This document shows, piece by piece, positions 51,862 through 60,857 of a DNA stretch of 64,000 nt. Below the pieces are notes generated by a model, which saw nothing but the letters and a program-made list of their open reading frames with translations, made no database searches and had not been told where the DNA came from. The position numbers and the translations under genes were made by a program. The stretch lies in contig CAVOXI010000002.1 in the NCBI GenBank assembly GCA_963700395.1, forward strand, positions 1 through 64,000, given 5' to 3'. This stretch comes from Prado023 sp963700395. GTDB lineage: Bacteria > Actinomycetota > Actinomycetes > S36-B12 > CAIYMF01. The stretch's first letter is position 1, and each line of letters starts with the position of its first letter.

Positions 51862-52683
51862 TCACACGGGGCGCTGGAGCTGCAGCACGGGGACACCGGT
51901 CGGGTTGCCCGCGTCCATCCGGACCTCCTCACCGGCGACGTACTGGCGGATGGCGTGCGACAGCTCACGGGGGTGGGTGAAGTTGATCGCGTGGGCGGCA
52001 CCCTGGAACAGCACGATGGTGACGCCGGGAGGGAGGTCGGCCATCGCCCGGCTTATCCGCTTCCACGGGGGCCGCAACGGGTCCTCGCTGCCGATCACGG
52101 CCATCACCGGCACGGGCATCGACATGACCCGCTCGTAGGCCGGGAACTTCGTCATCTGGATGAACAGCTTCATCGCACGGATCATGCCGAAGCGCAGATA
52201 GTCCGGGGCGGCCACTGTCATCAGCTGAGGCGGCTCCACGAGTCCGTCCCGGGCCATCTGCCCCAGTGCCTTGACCAGCGGCCGGTTGTGCGCCCCGCCG
52301 GCCAGGCCCACCATGATCGCCTTCGAGACCTTCTCCGGAGCCTCGTAGATCAGCTCCGCGATGATCGCGCAGCCCAAGGAGTTGCCCACCACGACAGCCT
52401 GCTCGATCCCCATCGCATCCATGAAGTGGTTCACGGCGGTGCCGAGGTCCTCGATGCCCAGGTCCTGCTTGGTCTTGGGGCTGCGGCCGAAGCCGGGGAG
52501 GTCGGGCACGTACACGCGGAACGTGTCCGTCAGGAGCTCGGCGGTGGGCATCAGGTAGGAGCCCGAGATCGCGAAGCCGTGGACGTGGATCATCGGTGGG
52601 GCGTCAACAGGGCCCCCCACGCGGTAGCGGATCCAGTTGCCGTCGACGAGGACGCTGTTCCAGGTGAAGCCCAGGTCTGTCAC
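51862..52683 (-). CDS. alpha/beta hydrolase
   Basis: A 273-residue hydrolase with the full fold: oxyanion region HVHGFAISG, nucleophile elbow VVVGNSLGCA (Ser in G-N-S-L-G), acid strand MAVIGSEDPLRPP and catalytic His in FQGAAHAINFTHP. Resembles meta-cleavage-product or haloalkane-type hydrolases; substrate unknown. No signal peptide. The GTG at 52683 follows the DEAD-box terminator. Confidence 0.82.
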   Translation of the reverse strand: MTDLGFTWNSVLVDGNWIRYRVGGPVDAPPMIHVHGFAISGSYLMPTAELLTDTFRVYVPDLPGFGRSPKTKQDLGIEDLGTAVNHFMDAMGIEQAVVVGNSLGCAIIAELIYEAPEKVSKAIMVGLAGGAHNRPLVKALGQMARDGLVEPPQLMTVAAPDYLRFGMIRAMKLFIQMTKFPAYERVMSMPVPVMAVIGSEDPLRPPWKRISRAMADLPPGVTIVLFQGAAHAINFTHPRELSHAIRQYVAGEEVRMDAGNPTGVPVLQLQRPV

Positions 52684-52716
52684 GAGCGCATCCTGCCATC
52701 TGGTCGCAGACGCGTC

Positions 52717-52754
52717 GATCCGGAGCGGGCATCTTCAGGTGCCTGCTCCGGATC
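52717..52754 (-). terminator. hairpin after DEAD-box gene
   Basis: GATCCGGAGC and GCTCCGGATC are perfectly complementary over 10 bp. After one mismatch GGCA pairs with TGCC, leaving an 8-base loop. It lies 15 bases after the helicase stop and before the next gene, so it is probably its terminator. Confidence 0.65.
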
Positions 52755-52768
52755 GGTGTGCGCCGGAC

Positions 52769-54487
52769 TCAGCTGATCAGTGCGTGCAGGGCCTCGTCGC
52801 CGGGCCGGGCGCGCAGGACGGCGGGGTTCACGCCGGCCTTGGTGGTGATCGCGGTGACCGAGCGCTGCTGACGCAGCGTCGCCAGCGAGATCACGGTTCC
52901 CGAGGCGCCGGCGCGGGCCGTGCGGCCCGAGCGGTGCAGGTACTCCTTGGGCCCGTGCGGGGGGTCCACGTGCAGGACGAGGTCGATGTCATCCACGTGC
53001 AGGCCGCGCGCTGCGACGTCCGTGGCGACGAGGACGTCGATCCGTCCGCGCTTGAAGTCCTCGAGGGTGCGCGTGCGCATCCCCTGCTTCATCCCGCCGT
53101 GCAGGGCGGCGGTGCGCACGCCCTCGGCCTCCAGCTGGCCGGCCAGGCGGTCGGCGCCCATCTGGGTGCGCACGAAGGCGACTGTGCGACCGCGCCGCAG
53201 CGCGATGTCGGTCGTGACCGCGTCCTTGTCCTTGGGGTGGACGAGCACCAGGTGGTGCGCCATCGTGCCCACGGTCGCGGTCGCCGGGTCGGCGTTGTGC
53301 ACCAGGGGCTCGTGCAGGTACTTGCGCACCAGGCGGTCGACGTCGTGGTCGAGGGTCGCCGAGAACAGGAGTCCCTGGACGTCCTCGGGCAGCCGGCCCA
53401 TGATGGCCTCGATCTCGGGCATGAAGCCGAGGTCGGCCATGTGGTCGGCCTCGTCGAGCACGACCACCTTGACCTGGCTCAGGTCGACCGACCCACGATC
53501 AGCAAGATCGACGAGGCGCCCCGGCGTCGCCACGACGATGTCGGCGCGCTCGAGGCCACGGATCTGGCGGTCGTAGGAGCTGCCACCGATGATCAGCTGG
53601 GTGCGCATCCCCAGGGTCGCTGCCAGCGGGGACAGCGCGTCGAGGACCTGCATCGCGAGCTCACGGGTCGGGGCCAGGATCAGCCCGCGCGGCTGCCGCT
53701 TGGTCGGGCGCGGGCCGGAGAGGATCGTGAGCATCGGCAGGCCGAAGGACAGGGTCTTGCCCGAGCCGGTGCGACCCCGGCCCAGGACGTCGCGGCCACT
53801 GAGGGCTGCAGGGATCGTCATCTCCTGGATCGGCGTCGGCTCGGTGATCGCCTGGCTCGCCAGGACTGCGGCGAGCGAGGTCGGGACGCCGAGGTCCACG
53901 AACGCGTTGGGCCCCGTGAGGGCCGGCACCTGCGGGGCACGCTGGGGACGGTCGGCACGGTCACGGCGGTCGTTGCGCGGACCACGATCGTTGCGCGGAC
54001 CACGATCGAAGCGGTCGTTGCGCGGGGGGCGGCCGGGACGCGAGGGGCGCTCGGCGCGGTCAGGGCGGTCCTGGCGGTCCTGGCGGGCTGCCCGAACGGG
54101 ACGCTCGGCGCTGGTCCGGCGGTCATCACGATCGCGCCAGTCGCTCCGCGGGGCGCGGTCGTCACGCGGGGCGCGGTCCTGGCGGGGGGCCCGATCGTCG
54201 CGGGGGGCGCGGTCCTGCCGCGGTGCGCGATCGTCACGCGGGGCGCGGTCATCGCGCTCACGCCAGGCAGGGCGGGCCGCTGCGTCCGAGTCACGGCGGG
54301 GCGTCGTGGCGCGATCCCCGGACTGGGCCTTCGCGCCCTTCCAGGAGGTGGTGGACTTGGCGCCCTTCCAGGTGCTGGTCGCCCTGGCAGCCTTCCAGGT
54401 GCCGGCCTTCTTCGCTCCCCTCGGGGGGGCGGTGGACGTGCGCGCGCCGGATCGGGGCGCGCGGGATTGCGGGGCGTGCTCAGCCAC
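52769..54487 (-). CDS. DEAD-box RNA helicase with repetitive N-terminal tail
   Basis: ATP-dependent RNA helicase. The 572-residue protein has the Q motif (EPTPIQEMTIP), motif I GRGRTGSGKT, Ia PTRELAM, II DEAD (VVLDEADHM), III SAT and VI HRSGRTARAG. The first ~190 residues are disordered and repetitive: three TWKGAKS-like units, six DDRAPR/QDRAPR units and several RNDRGP units, all highly charged. Most bacterial helicases carry such basic tails at the C-terminus; here it is N-terminal. The GTG has GAAGGA upstream. The 54488-54679 gap contains its promoter region but no clear box. Confidence 0.92.
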   Translation of the reverse strand: MAEHAPQSRAPRSGARTSTAPPRGAKKAGTWKAARATSTWKGAKSTTSWKGAKAQSGDRATTPRRDSDAAARPAWRERDDRAPRDDRAPRQDRAPRDDRAPRQDRAPRDDRAPRSDWRDRDDRRTSAERPVRAARQDRQDRPDRAERPSRPGRPPRNDRFDRGPRNDRGPRNDRRDRADRPQRAPQVPALTGPNAFVDLGVPTSLAAVLASQAITEPTPIQEMTIPAALSGRDVLGRGRTGSGKTLSFGLPMLTILSGPRPTKRQPRGLILAPTRELAMQVLDALSPLAATLGMRTQLIIGGSSYDRQIRGLERADIVVATPGRLVDLADRGSVDLSQVKVVVLDEADHMADLGFMPEIEAIMGRLPEDVQGLLFSATLDHDVDRLVRKYLHEPLVHNADPATATVGTMAHHLVLVHPKDKDAVTTDIALRRGRTVAFVRTQMGADRLAGQLEAEGVRTAALHGGMKQGMRTRTLEDFKRGRIDVLVATDVAARGLHVDDIDLVLHVDPPHGPKEYLHRSGRTARAGASGTVISLATLRQQRSVTAITTKAGVNPAVLRARPGDEALHALIS

Positions 54488-54679
54488 GGTGTTCCTTCTT
54501 CTCAGGGCGTGTCGTCTTCAACGCGTCTGATTGACCGCCAAAGGGCCAGGTGAAGGAAACGTTGCTCAACGAAGTCGGCAGTGTGCCGGGTGCTGAGCAT
54601 ACCTACCCTGGGGCCCGCTGACCCAAACCTCGGATATCCCGACCGCGGGAACCGACGCCATGCGAAGGGCACCTGACAG

Positions 54680-55315
54680 TCAGCCCACGTCCACATGGAC
54701 ATGGTCGAGGTGCCGGTTCACGGGGTTGTCCGGGTCCCGTCCGCCGAACCTGTAGTCGCGCCAGCCCTGCATCGACCGACGGGCGGTCCAGATCCGGTCC
54801 CGGTAGATGACGGTGCGGATGCCCAGGCGCTCGGCATTGGCGACGGCCCAGTTGGCCAGGCGCCACCCCTCACGCTGCCTGTCGGGCTCGACGTGGGGAC
54901 GGAAGAAGAAGTCGATGGCCCGCCCCAGCGAGTGCTCGCCCCCGGGGCTGCGACCGGGCAGGGTGCCCTCCGGGCCGAACCCGCCATCAGGCACGTCCCC
55001 GAACTGCGCGATCACCTCAGCGCGCACGGCCAGTGCCCGGGGGGTGAGTCCGATCGGGAGCTCCTTGGGCGTGTCCGTCATCCCGATCGGGGAGATCCGG
55101 CACGTCACGGCTGGCCCCTCTCCCAGGGTGCGGGCCAGATCCGCCTCCGCTGAGGCAACCCGATCGGCTATCTCGGACGGCGCCCCCTCGGCCAGGACCA
55201 CGCCCGTCGCATCCGTGACGCTGCAGGCAGGCTGCCAGGGCAGCGCCAGCCCCCGGCCCAGCGCGAGGACGACAAGGCCCACGAGCACTGCGCAGAGCAG
55301 GACGAGGAGACGCAC
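54680..55315 (-). CDS. membrane-anchored protein with ARB-07466-like C-terminal domain
   Basis: A 211-residue protein with an N-terminal anchor or uncleaved signal (LLVLLCAVLVGLVVLALG). Its C-terminal domain contains GGEHSLGRAIDFFFRP, WAVANAERLGIRTVIYRDRIW and a terminal HLDHVHVDV, the pattern of the actinobacterial VldE/ARB-07466-like domain. The His/Asp pattern recalls M15 peptidases, so a role in cell-wall metabolism is possible but not shown. The GTG lies 6 bases after a TACCGT box. Divergent from the RDD gene. Confidence 0.78.
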   Translation of the reverse strand: MRLLVLLCAVLVGLVVLALGRGLALPWQPACSVTDATGVVLAEGAPSEIADRVASAEADLARTLGEGPAVTCRISPIGMTDTPKELPIGLTPRALAVRAEVIAQFGDVPDGGFGPEGTLPGRSPGGEHSLGRAIDFFFRPHVEPDRQREGWRLANWAVANAERLGIRTVIYRDRIWTARRSMQGWRDYRFGGRDPDNPVNRHLDHVHVDVG

Positions 55316-55321
55316 CCCACC

Positions 55322-55327
55322 ACGGTA
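55322..55327 (-). promoter_or_regulatory. -10 box, leaderless ARB-07466-like gene
   Basis: TACCGT on the minus strand ends 6 bases before the GTG at 55315. Together with the plus-strand box at 55361 it defines a compact divergent promoter pair. Confidence 0.45.
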
Positions 55328-55360
55328 TGTGAGGTCCGGGACGTGCGCTGGCGTGCAACC

Positions 55361-55366
55361 TAGGAT
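55361..55366 (+). promoter_or_regulatory. -10 box, leaderless RDD gene
   Basis: TAGGAT ends 7 bases before the GTG at 55374. An ATG at 55365 overlaps this box, so if the box is used the shorter GTG start is the real one. Confidence 0.45.
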
Positions 55367-55373
55367 GACCGTC

Positions 55374-55862
55374 GTGCCCGAGACGGAGGATGCCCCTGCG
55401 GCGACGCCCGGGCTCCTCGAACGCGTGCCCATCGTGGCGCTGCGGGTGCTGCAGTTCGCCGTGGACCTGGGGATCGTCGCGCTTGTCACGCTCGTGCCGA
55501 CGGTCCTGATCCTCACGCTGTTGCCCCGCAACCCGGACGACTCCCTGGGTGCGTTGCTGATCGCGATCCCGGTGATCCTCGGGCTCCTGCTCCTCGCCGT
55601 CGGGATCAGCTGGTGGTACTGGGCGCGACTGCCACGGCGCTGGGCCGGCAGCACGCCGGCGATGCGCTGGTTCAAGTTGAAGGTGGTGCGTGTGGATGGC
55701 ACCGAGCCCACGGCGAGCCAGCTCTCGCTGCGGTGGCTGCTCCTGGTCGTCGACGCATCGTTCTTCGGGGCAGTCGGACTGATCGCGATGCTGGTCACCC
55801 GCCAGGATCAGCGGATCGGCGATGCCATGGCCGACACCCTGGTCGTGCGCGACGTCAGGTGA
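55374..55862 (+). CDS. RDD-family membrane protein
   Basis: A 162-residue inner-membrane protein with three hydrophobic segments (LQFAVDLGIVALVTLVPTV, LIAIPVILGLLLLAVGISWW, LLLVVDASFFGAVGLIAML) and the RDD-type Asp in the first and MRWFKLKVVRVDG between. It ends RIGDAMADTLVV, a family hallmark. Function unknown; some members are Na+/H+ antiporters. It overlaps the convergent GH76 gene by 8 bases. Confidence 0.83.
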   Translation: MPETEDAPAATPGLLERVPIVALRVLQFAVDLGIVALVTLVPTVLILTLLPRNPDDSLGALLIAIPVILGLLLLAVGISWWYWARLPRRWAGSTPAMRWFKLKVVRVDGTEPTASQLSLRWLLLVVDASFFGAVGLIAMLVTRQDQRIGDAMADTLVVRDVR

Positions 55863-56997
55863 GCCCCGCCCGTTCCAGCCGCGCGACGCCGGCCAGGGCC
55901 AGCGCTCCGCTCAGGTGCGCCGCCAGCGTGGGCGCACCAGAAGTGGGCGCACCCGGTCGGGAGGGGCGCCGCGCCGGCCCCGGGCGCCAGGCTGCCGTGA
56001 TGCGCCCACGGCCATCCCGCGCCGCCCAGGCCGCCTCCGCCTGGACCACGAGGTCGTGCGCGATGTCGATCAGGCTCGGCTCGGCCAGGACAAGGGCGCT
56101 CGCGTGCCGGGCAAGGATGCCGCGGAACAGCTGGGGGTCGGCGCCCACCCCGTCGTCGAGCTCATCCCGCCAGACGCCCGGTGAGTCGAGTGCACCGTGC
56201 GATCGGTCGGCGAGCAGCGCCGCGGCCTGGCCCACCTCGGCGCACTGCGCCCGCAGCGCCGCAGTGCCGACCCGCACGACCCCGGCGGCCCGTGCCCTGC
56301 GCCGGTGGGACTCGGGCGCATCGGCCAGCTCGCCGAGCACGACGTCCAGCCCGGCGACCGTCCCCACGTTGTACGACCACAGGCGCCCCTCGGGCACCAG
56401 CACCCCACCACGCGGGCGGGAGCCGTCCCACACGATCCCCGATGGCTCCACCAGCGTGGAGTGCAGCCAGTCCGCTGCCTCGCGCGCGAGCCCGAGCCGC
56501 CGGACATCACCGTCCAGCTGGCTGACCCCCGCCAGGAGCATCGCGCCGGGCGCGGTGGCCGCGACGTTGCGGAAGTCGTCACCCACGCGCCACCGGATGC
56601 CCCCGAGCCCGACGTCCCAGCCGGCCGTGACGGCGTCGGCGAGGGCCGAGGGGATGTCCGCGCCGATGAGGCCGAGGCGGTGGGCATGCAGCGTCGCCAG
56701 CCCCATCCAGGCCAAGTCATCGTAGTAGGGGTTCGCTGTGAGGTCGCCGCGATTGCGCCGTGCGACCCCCTCGATGAGCCGCACGGCCCGCAGCCCTGCC
56801 TGCGGATCACCGGCCTCGTGGGCATCGAGCAGCACCTCGACCCCGTGCGCCTGCCACCAGTAGTGCCACGGCCGTCCCGGGATCAACGCCGCCACTGCGC
56901 CGGGCAGCGCCGCGCCCACCCGGAACAACCCCGTCCGCTCGCTCCAGTACTGCTCGACCAGGACAGCGTGCGCCTCCCGCGCCCGCTCCTGCCACAT
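55855..56997 (-). CDS. glycoside hydrolase family 76-like protein
   Basis: A 380-residue (alpha/alpha)6-barrel protein resembling alpha-1,6-mannan-acting GH76 enzymes: HYWWQAHGVEVLLDAHEAGD and the candidate acid pair in NPYYDDLAWMGLATL. No signal peptide or anchor is visible, so unlike classic secreted mannanases it is predicted to be cytoplasmic. The ATG has GGGAGA upstream. It follows the thioesterase gene by 27 bases. Confidence 0.75.
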   Translation of the reverse strand: MWQERAREAHAVLVEQYWSERTGLFRVGAALPGAVAALIPGRPWHYWWQAHGVEVLLDAHEAGDPQAGLRAVRLIEGVARRNRGDLTANPYYDDLAWMGLATLHAHRLGLIGADIPSALADAVTAGWDVGLGGIRWRVGDDFRNVAATAPGAMLLAGVSQLDGDVRRLGLAREAADWLHSTLVEPSGIVWDGSRPRGGVLVPEGRLWSYNVGTVAGLDVVLGELADAPESHRRRARAAGVVRVGTAALRAQCAEVGQAAALLADRSHGALDSPGVWRDELDDGVGADPQLFRGILARHASALVLAEPSLIDIAHDLVVQAEAAWAARDGRGRITAAWRPGPARRPSRPGAPTSGAPTLAAHLSGALALAGVARLERAGLT

Positions 56998-57024
56998 GAT
57001 CCGTCTCCCGTCGAGGCAGGACGT

Positions 57025-57870
57025 CTACTTGATGACGGCCACGGTCTGGGTGTTCCAGCTGACCAGGACCCCGGTGCGCGTCCACAGCTCGCGGACCTCG
57101 ACGGTGAAGCCCTCGCGCGCTGCGACGCTCCGCCCGCGGTGGAACAACGGCTCGATCCCGCCCTGCGCATCACGCGGAAGCGTGGCCGGATCGAAGGGGA
57201 GGTCGAGGGTGAAGCCGACCGTCGCGGCGGGGCGTGGCCGGTCCATGCGGGCCATCACCGAGACCCACCAGGCATCGGCGAGCGCGGTCACGACTGAGGC
57301 GTCGAGGCGCTCCACCCGACCGCGCGGCCGGACCCAGCCCAGGGTCTCGTCGGTGTCCCCACCCTGGTACGGGATCCCGGAGATCGGACGCATCTCGAGG
57401 TGCGTCGTGAAGTCGGGGGCCAGGGGCGGGCCCACGGGCACCTCGGGGACCGCCTCCGGCCCCGCGGCCAGCTCCTTGGGCGGGACCACACCCAGCCACG
57501 CGGGCCCGTCGGGCATCGCGTCACCCTTCCTCGGTGCGCCTAGGACGACGACCCCGTGGGCGAGCAGCTCCCCGTCGTCGTCCAGTGCGCGAACCGCCAG
57601 CGTGTTGGTCGCCGACCCACGGCGCAGCACCTCCACCACGAGGTACAGCCTCCCGACCAGGACCGGGGCGACGAGCTGCGCGCTCAGCGTGCGCACGGCC
57701 ATCTCCGGGCGCGGATCGGCCTGTTGTGCCGCCGACACCATCGCCCCTGTCACCACGCCACCCCACGCCCCTCGCCCCTGCTGGAGGCCGTCGGGCACAT
57801 CGAGGGTGAACCGCTGCGGGTCGTCAGTGAGGGTCGGGCGGACCAGCACGGAGAGGTCGAAGCTGTCCAT
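57025..57870 (-). CDS. acyl-CoA thioesterase-like (double hotdog) protein
   Basis: A 281-residue protein with a TesB-like tandem hotdog fold: N-terminal FTLDVPDGLQQGRGAWGGVV and AVRTLSAQLVAPVLVGRLYL, C-terminal ADAWWVSVMARMDRP and GFTLDLPFDP. The N-terminal hotdog has the expected substrate-loop glycine run. It probably hydrolyses an acyl-CoA, which fits the beta-oxidation genes 4 kb away, but substrate is unknown. An in-frame start 12 bases upstream is possible. Confidence 0.8.
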   Translation of the reverse strand: MDSFDLSVLVRPTLTDDPQRFTLDVPDGLQQGRGAWGGVVTGAMVSAAQQADPRPEMAVRTLSAQLVAPVLVGRLYLVVEVLRRGSATNTLAVRALDDDGELLAHGVVVLGAPRKGDAMPDGPAWLGVVPPKELAAGPEAVPEVPVGPPLAPDFTTHLEMRPISGIPYQGGDTDETLGWVRPRGRVERLDASVVTALADAWWVSVMARMDRPRPAATVGFTLDLPFDPATLPRDAQGGIEPLFHRGRSVAAREGFTVEVRELWTRTGVLVSWNTQTVAVIK

Positions 57871-57946
57871 GTCCCCAGCCAATCACGTGGGCCCAGCGTC
57901 GGGGCACGGCGGTTCGATGTTGGGACGCACCTCCATCGCCACGGCG

Positions 57947-59723
57947 TCAGCCGAGCAGCCGTCGTCCCCACCACGAGGTCGCCACATCCTCGCCGTGGAG
58001 CACGTAGGCCAGCGTGGGGTCCTCGAACAGGGTGGCGTCCCAGGCCCGCTGGGTGCCGGCGGCGCCCGCCATCAGGAGCACATCCCCGACGGCCAGCTCG
58101 TGGCCCTCATCGGGGACGAGCAACCGCCCCTCCCCGCGCTCGAGCATCAGGGCCCTGAGTCCCAGCCGCTCCGCGCGCGCCCAGGGACTGGACATGAGCT
58201 CGCCCAGGGTCACCGGCCCGCGGGCCAGGCGCCGGCACAGTGCAGGCGCCTGGATGCTCATCGATGCGCACCTCCCACACGGTGGGCGAGGGCTCGCCCA
58301 CCAGGCTGACGAGGTCCGCAAGCACCTGGGCCGCCCACGCCTCGGGCTGCTCCTTGGCCGACTGCAGGAACTGCCACAGGTGTGGGTTGGACAGTCGCTC
58401 GAGCACCTCGCGCGCGACGACCTCTGAGGGCAGGAGCAGCACGTCCGGCTCGATCGCCGCGAAGAGGGCGTCGTTGCGCAGGCGACTCCTGGCGGGCGAC
58501 GACGACGATCGAGGGGTTGGCCCGGCGCGCGGCATCCAGGTACGAGATCGTCAGGGTGTCACGATCCGCTGCGCCCGACGATCCCGACGGCGCCAGCGGC
58601 CAGCGCGGCGAAGCCCGGCTCCTCCGGGCCGGTGCCCTCGTGGGATCGCTCTCCGGGATCGACCACCGTCACCGGCACGTCCACGGCGTGCAGGTCCTCG
58701 ACGACCTCGCCGACCGCGCGGGGCGACCCGACCACGACCAGCCAGGTGCCGCCCTCCGGGGGATGGATCCGGGGCGGCAGGGGCTCGCCCGGGGGCAGGA
58801 TCAGCCAGTCGACCAGCTGCGCCGTGCTCGGAGTGCGCATCGGGACCCGCAGGCGATCACCGAGGGCGTCGAACGGGTTGACCACGGCCGGTGCCGCCGA
58901 AGGGCTGCATGCGCAGGGCGGTGGCCGCCGAGTCGGCCCTGGCCACGACGGGCAGGCCGGGGCGGATCAGGTGCACGGCCTGGACCACCGCGAGGTTGGA
59001 CTCGTCGTCGTCGGTCAGCGCCAGGACCCCCTCACAACGGGGATTGGCCAGGCCGGCCAGCATCAGCGTGTCGGGTTCGCGTGCGTTCGCGCACAGGGCG
59101 GGGGCATCGGCCCGCAGTGGTTCGAGGGCGAGCGCATCGATTCGCGCCTGCGAGCGGTCGACGACGACCAGGCGCCTGCCCCGGGCGTCGAGCGTGCGGG
59201 CGATCCTCGCGCCGGCCTCGCCGTACCCGACCAGCGCGAGGAACGGCTCCGGGATGCGGGACACCTGTCGGGCGAACCGCTGGGTGTCCACGGCCAGCCG
59301 GAACGCACGATCGCGCAGCAGGGACAGCAGTGTGCCGATCGCGTACGCCCACCCGATGACAGCCAGGTAGATCGTGATCGTCACCCACACCCGCTGGTCG
59401 ACGGTCAAGGGGTAGGGGATCTCACCGAAGCCGATGGTCGTCGCGGTGTAGCTCATGAAGTAGAAGGAATCGAAGAAGCTCATCGGCTCGGTGCCGCCGT
59501 CGGGCTGCTCGCCGGGGATCAGCGTCAGTCCGAGCACGCTGATCGAGAACACGAGGATCAGCACGATGAACGGCGCCCGCATCCGACGCAGGACGAGGAA
59601 GATCGGGCCCGTGGAGGGCCCCGCGCGGACCGGGGCGACCGGCGACTCGATCTCGGGAGGGCTCGCGTGATCCGCAGGCGGCTCGAGCAGCATGTGCCAG
59701 AGCGTGAGCAGCGGGTTGCCCAT
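57947..59723 (-). CDS. potassium channel with two RCK/TrkA-N domains (frameshifted)
   Basis: Two-helix ion channel: TM1 FIVLILVFSISVLGLTLI, selectivity filter TATTIGFGEIPY, TM2 WVTITIYLAVIGWAYAIGTL. A first Rossmann RCK (ALVGYGEAGARIARTLDARG) and a second (TWLVVVGSPRAVGEVVEDL) follow, and then a TrkA-C-like end (GRLLVPDEGHELAVGDVLLMAG). The ATG at 59723 to about 58895 is intact; then shifts occur near 58890, 58560, 58495 and 58265, ending at 57947. Corrected length is about 590 residues. The first RCK is adjacent to the pore. It lies 4 bases after the small membrane protein gene. Confidence 0.82.
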
Positions 59724-59727
59724 GGGG

Positions 59728-60111
59728 CTACCGACGGGAGAACTGCAGCGTCTCGGCGATCAACAGGATCACCGACACGATGTTCGCCAGGAGGGCCCCA
59801 GCGGCCAGCGACACGACGCTCGCCATCGCCGAGCCGCTCATCCCACCCGCAGCCTGGTCAGCCACCACCCAGAACACGCCTGCCGCCACCAGCTGCAGGT
59901 CTGCGACCAGGGAGGTGGCCAGGTGCACCGCCCCCAGCTGCGTCCGGTCACCGAACTTCAGGACGGTGGCGATGAGGTTCACGACGATGGCGGCGAACAG
60001 CTCGTAGGGGTTGTGCACCGCGGGATCGCTGATGTCGCCGATGACGAAGCCGAAGTTCAGCGTCGCAGCGAGCAGGACGAAGAACCCGAAGATGACCTTC
60101 TCGAGATTCAT
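59728..60111 (-). CDS. small four-helix membrane protein next to channel
   Basis: A 127-residue hydrophobic protein with about four helices (VIFGFFVLLAATLNFGFVIG, LFAAIVVNLIATVLKFG, LVADLQLVAAGVFWVVAD, LLANIVSVILLIAETL). I do not assign a function. The 4-base spacing and good ribosome-binding site (GGGAGGGG) show it is the first gene of a unit with the potassium channel and may be an accessory subunit. Confidence 0.75.
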   Translation of the reverse strand: MNLEKVIFGFFVLLAATLNFGFVIGDISDPAVHNPYELFAAIVVNLIATVLKFGDRTQLGAVHLATSLVADLQLVAAGVFWVVADQAAGGMSGSAMASVVSLAAGALLANIVSVILLIAETLQFSRR

Positions 60112-60206
60112 GGCCCCTCCCCTGACGGGTCTCCGACCTCCTGCGCGGCCGGTGCGAACCCCATCCGAGGGTAGACCCGGCGTCAGGCGGTGGGCGGGTT
60201 GAGCGC

Positions 60207-60857
60207 TCAGGCGCCCGGACCGGCCTGTGGGCCGCCGAGGCGGACCTGGACGGCGAGCACGCGATCAGGGATGACCGCCAGCATCTTGGCGTCCGGGGTG
60301 CCGACGCCCAGGTGGGCGCCGATGGGCAGGGCCGCCAACCGGCTGTCGACGGCCTTCAATGCTGCGTTGAGCAGCGGCCGGTCCCCACCGGTCACGAGGA
60401 ACTGCAGGTCCGCGAGGGGGCCGAGGATCCTGTCGGCGTTCTCGGCGGCCGAGCCCACGATCTCGTCGGCCTCGTTGTCCCGGCGTCGGGCATAGCGCTG
60501 CTGGGACCAGCCCCCGGCTGCGGTCCGGCCGTGGATGTGGCGGGTTCCGACCTTCTTCTCCACCACCGTGGACCCCTCGAAGGCCGCCACCGCGTACCCG
60601 GCGCGGCGCAGGAGGAGCACCCCGAAGGCCGGAGCCAGGCCGGACAGCACGTCCGGATCGAACTGCCCCGGCAGCTCGGGCTCGAGCCATGCCGGTACCA
60701 CGACCTGGGCGCGAGCCCCGTCGGCGGCCACGAGGTCCCATCCGACCGCCACGGTGCAGGCCTCCGCGACCCACTCACCGTGGCGGACACCGAATCCCTC
60801 GAGCCAGCCGGGCAGCCGGCGAAGCGGGACCCCGACGACGTGCTCCTGGTCAGGCAT
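60207..60857 (-). CDS. acVLRF1-family peptidyl-tRNA hydrolase (Vms1-like)
   Basis: Member of the actinobacterial Vms1/ANKZF1-like release-factor family thought to free peptides from tRNA on stalled 50S subunits. The 216-residue protein has the eRF1-like catalytic loop GGWSQQRYARRRDNEAD (the Gln-containing GxSQQRF motif) and LGPLADLQFLVTGGDRPLL. The ATG at 60857 sits just inside the end of the TetR gene. Assignment is from recognised motifs only. Confidence 0.8.
   Translation of the reverse strand: MPDQEHVVGVPLRRLPGWLEGFGVRHGEWVAEACTVAVGWDLVAADGARAQVVVPAWLEPELPGQFDPDVLSGLAPAFGVLLLRRAGYAVAAFEGSTVVEKKVGTRHIHGRTAAGGWSQQRYARRRDNEADEIVGSAAENADRILGPLADLQFLVTGGDRPLLNAALKAVDSRLAALPIGAHLGVGTPDAKMLAVIPDRVLAVQVRLGGPQAGPGA

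Noticed and set aside
53900..54420. CRISPR-like short repeats
   Set aside because: The periodicity is that of coding peptide repeats in the helicase tail; there are no unique spacers or constant repeats.
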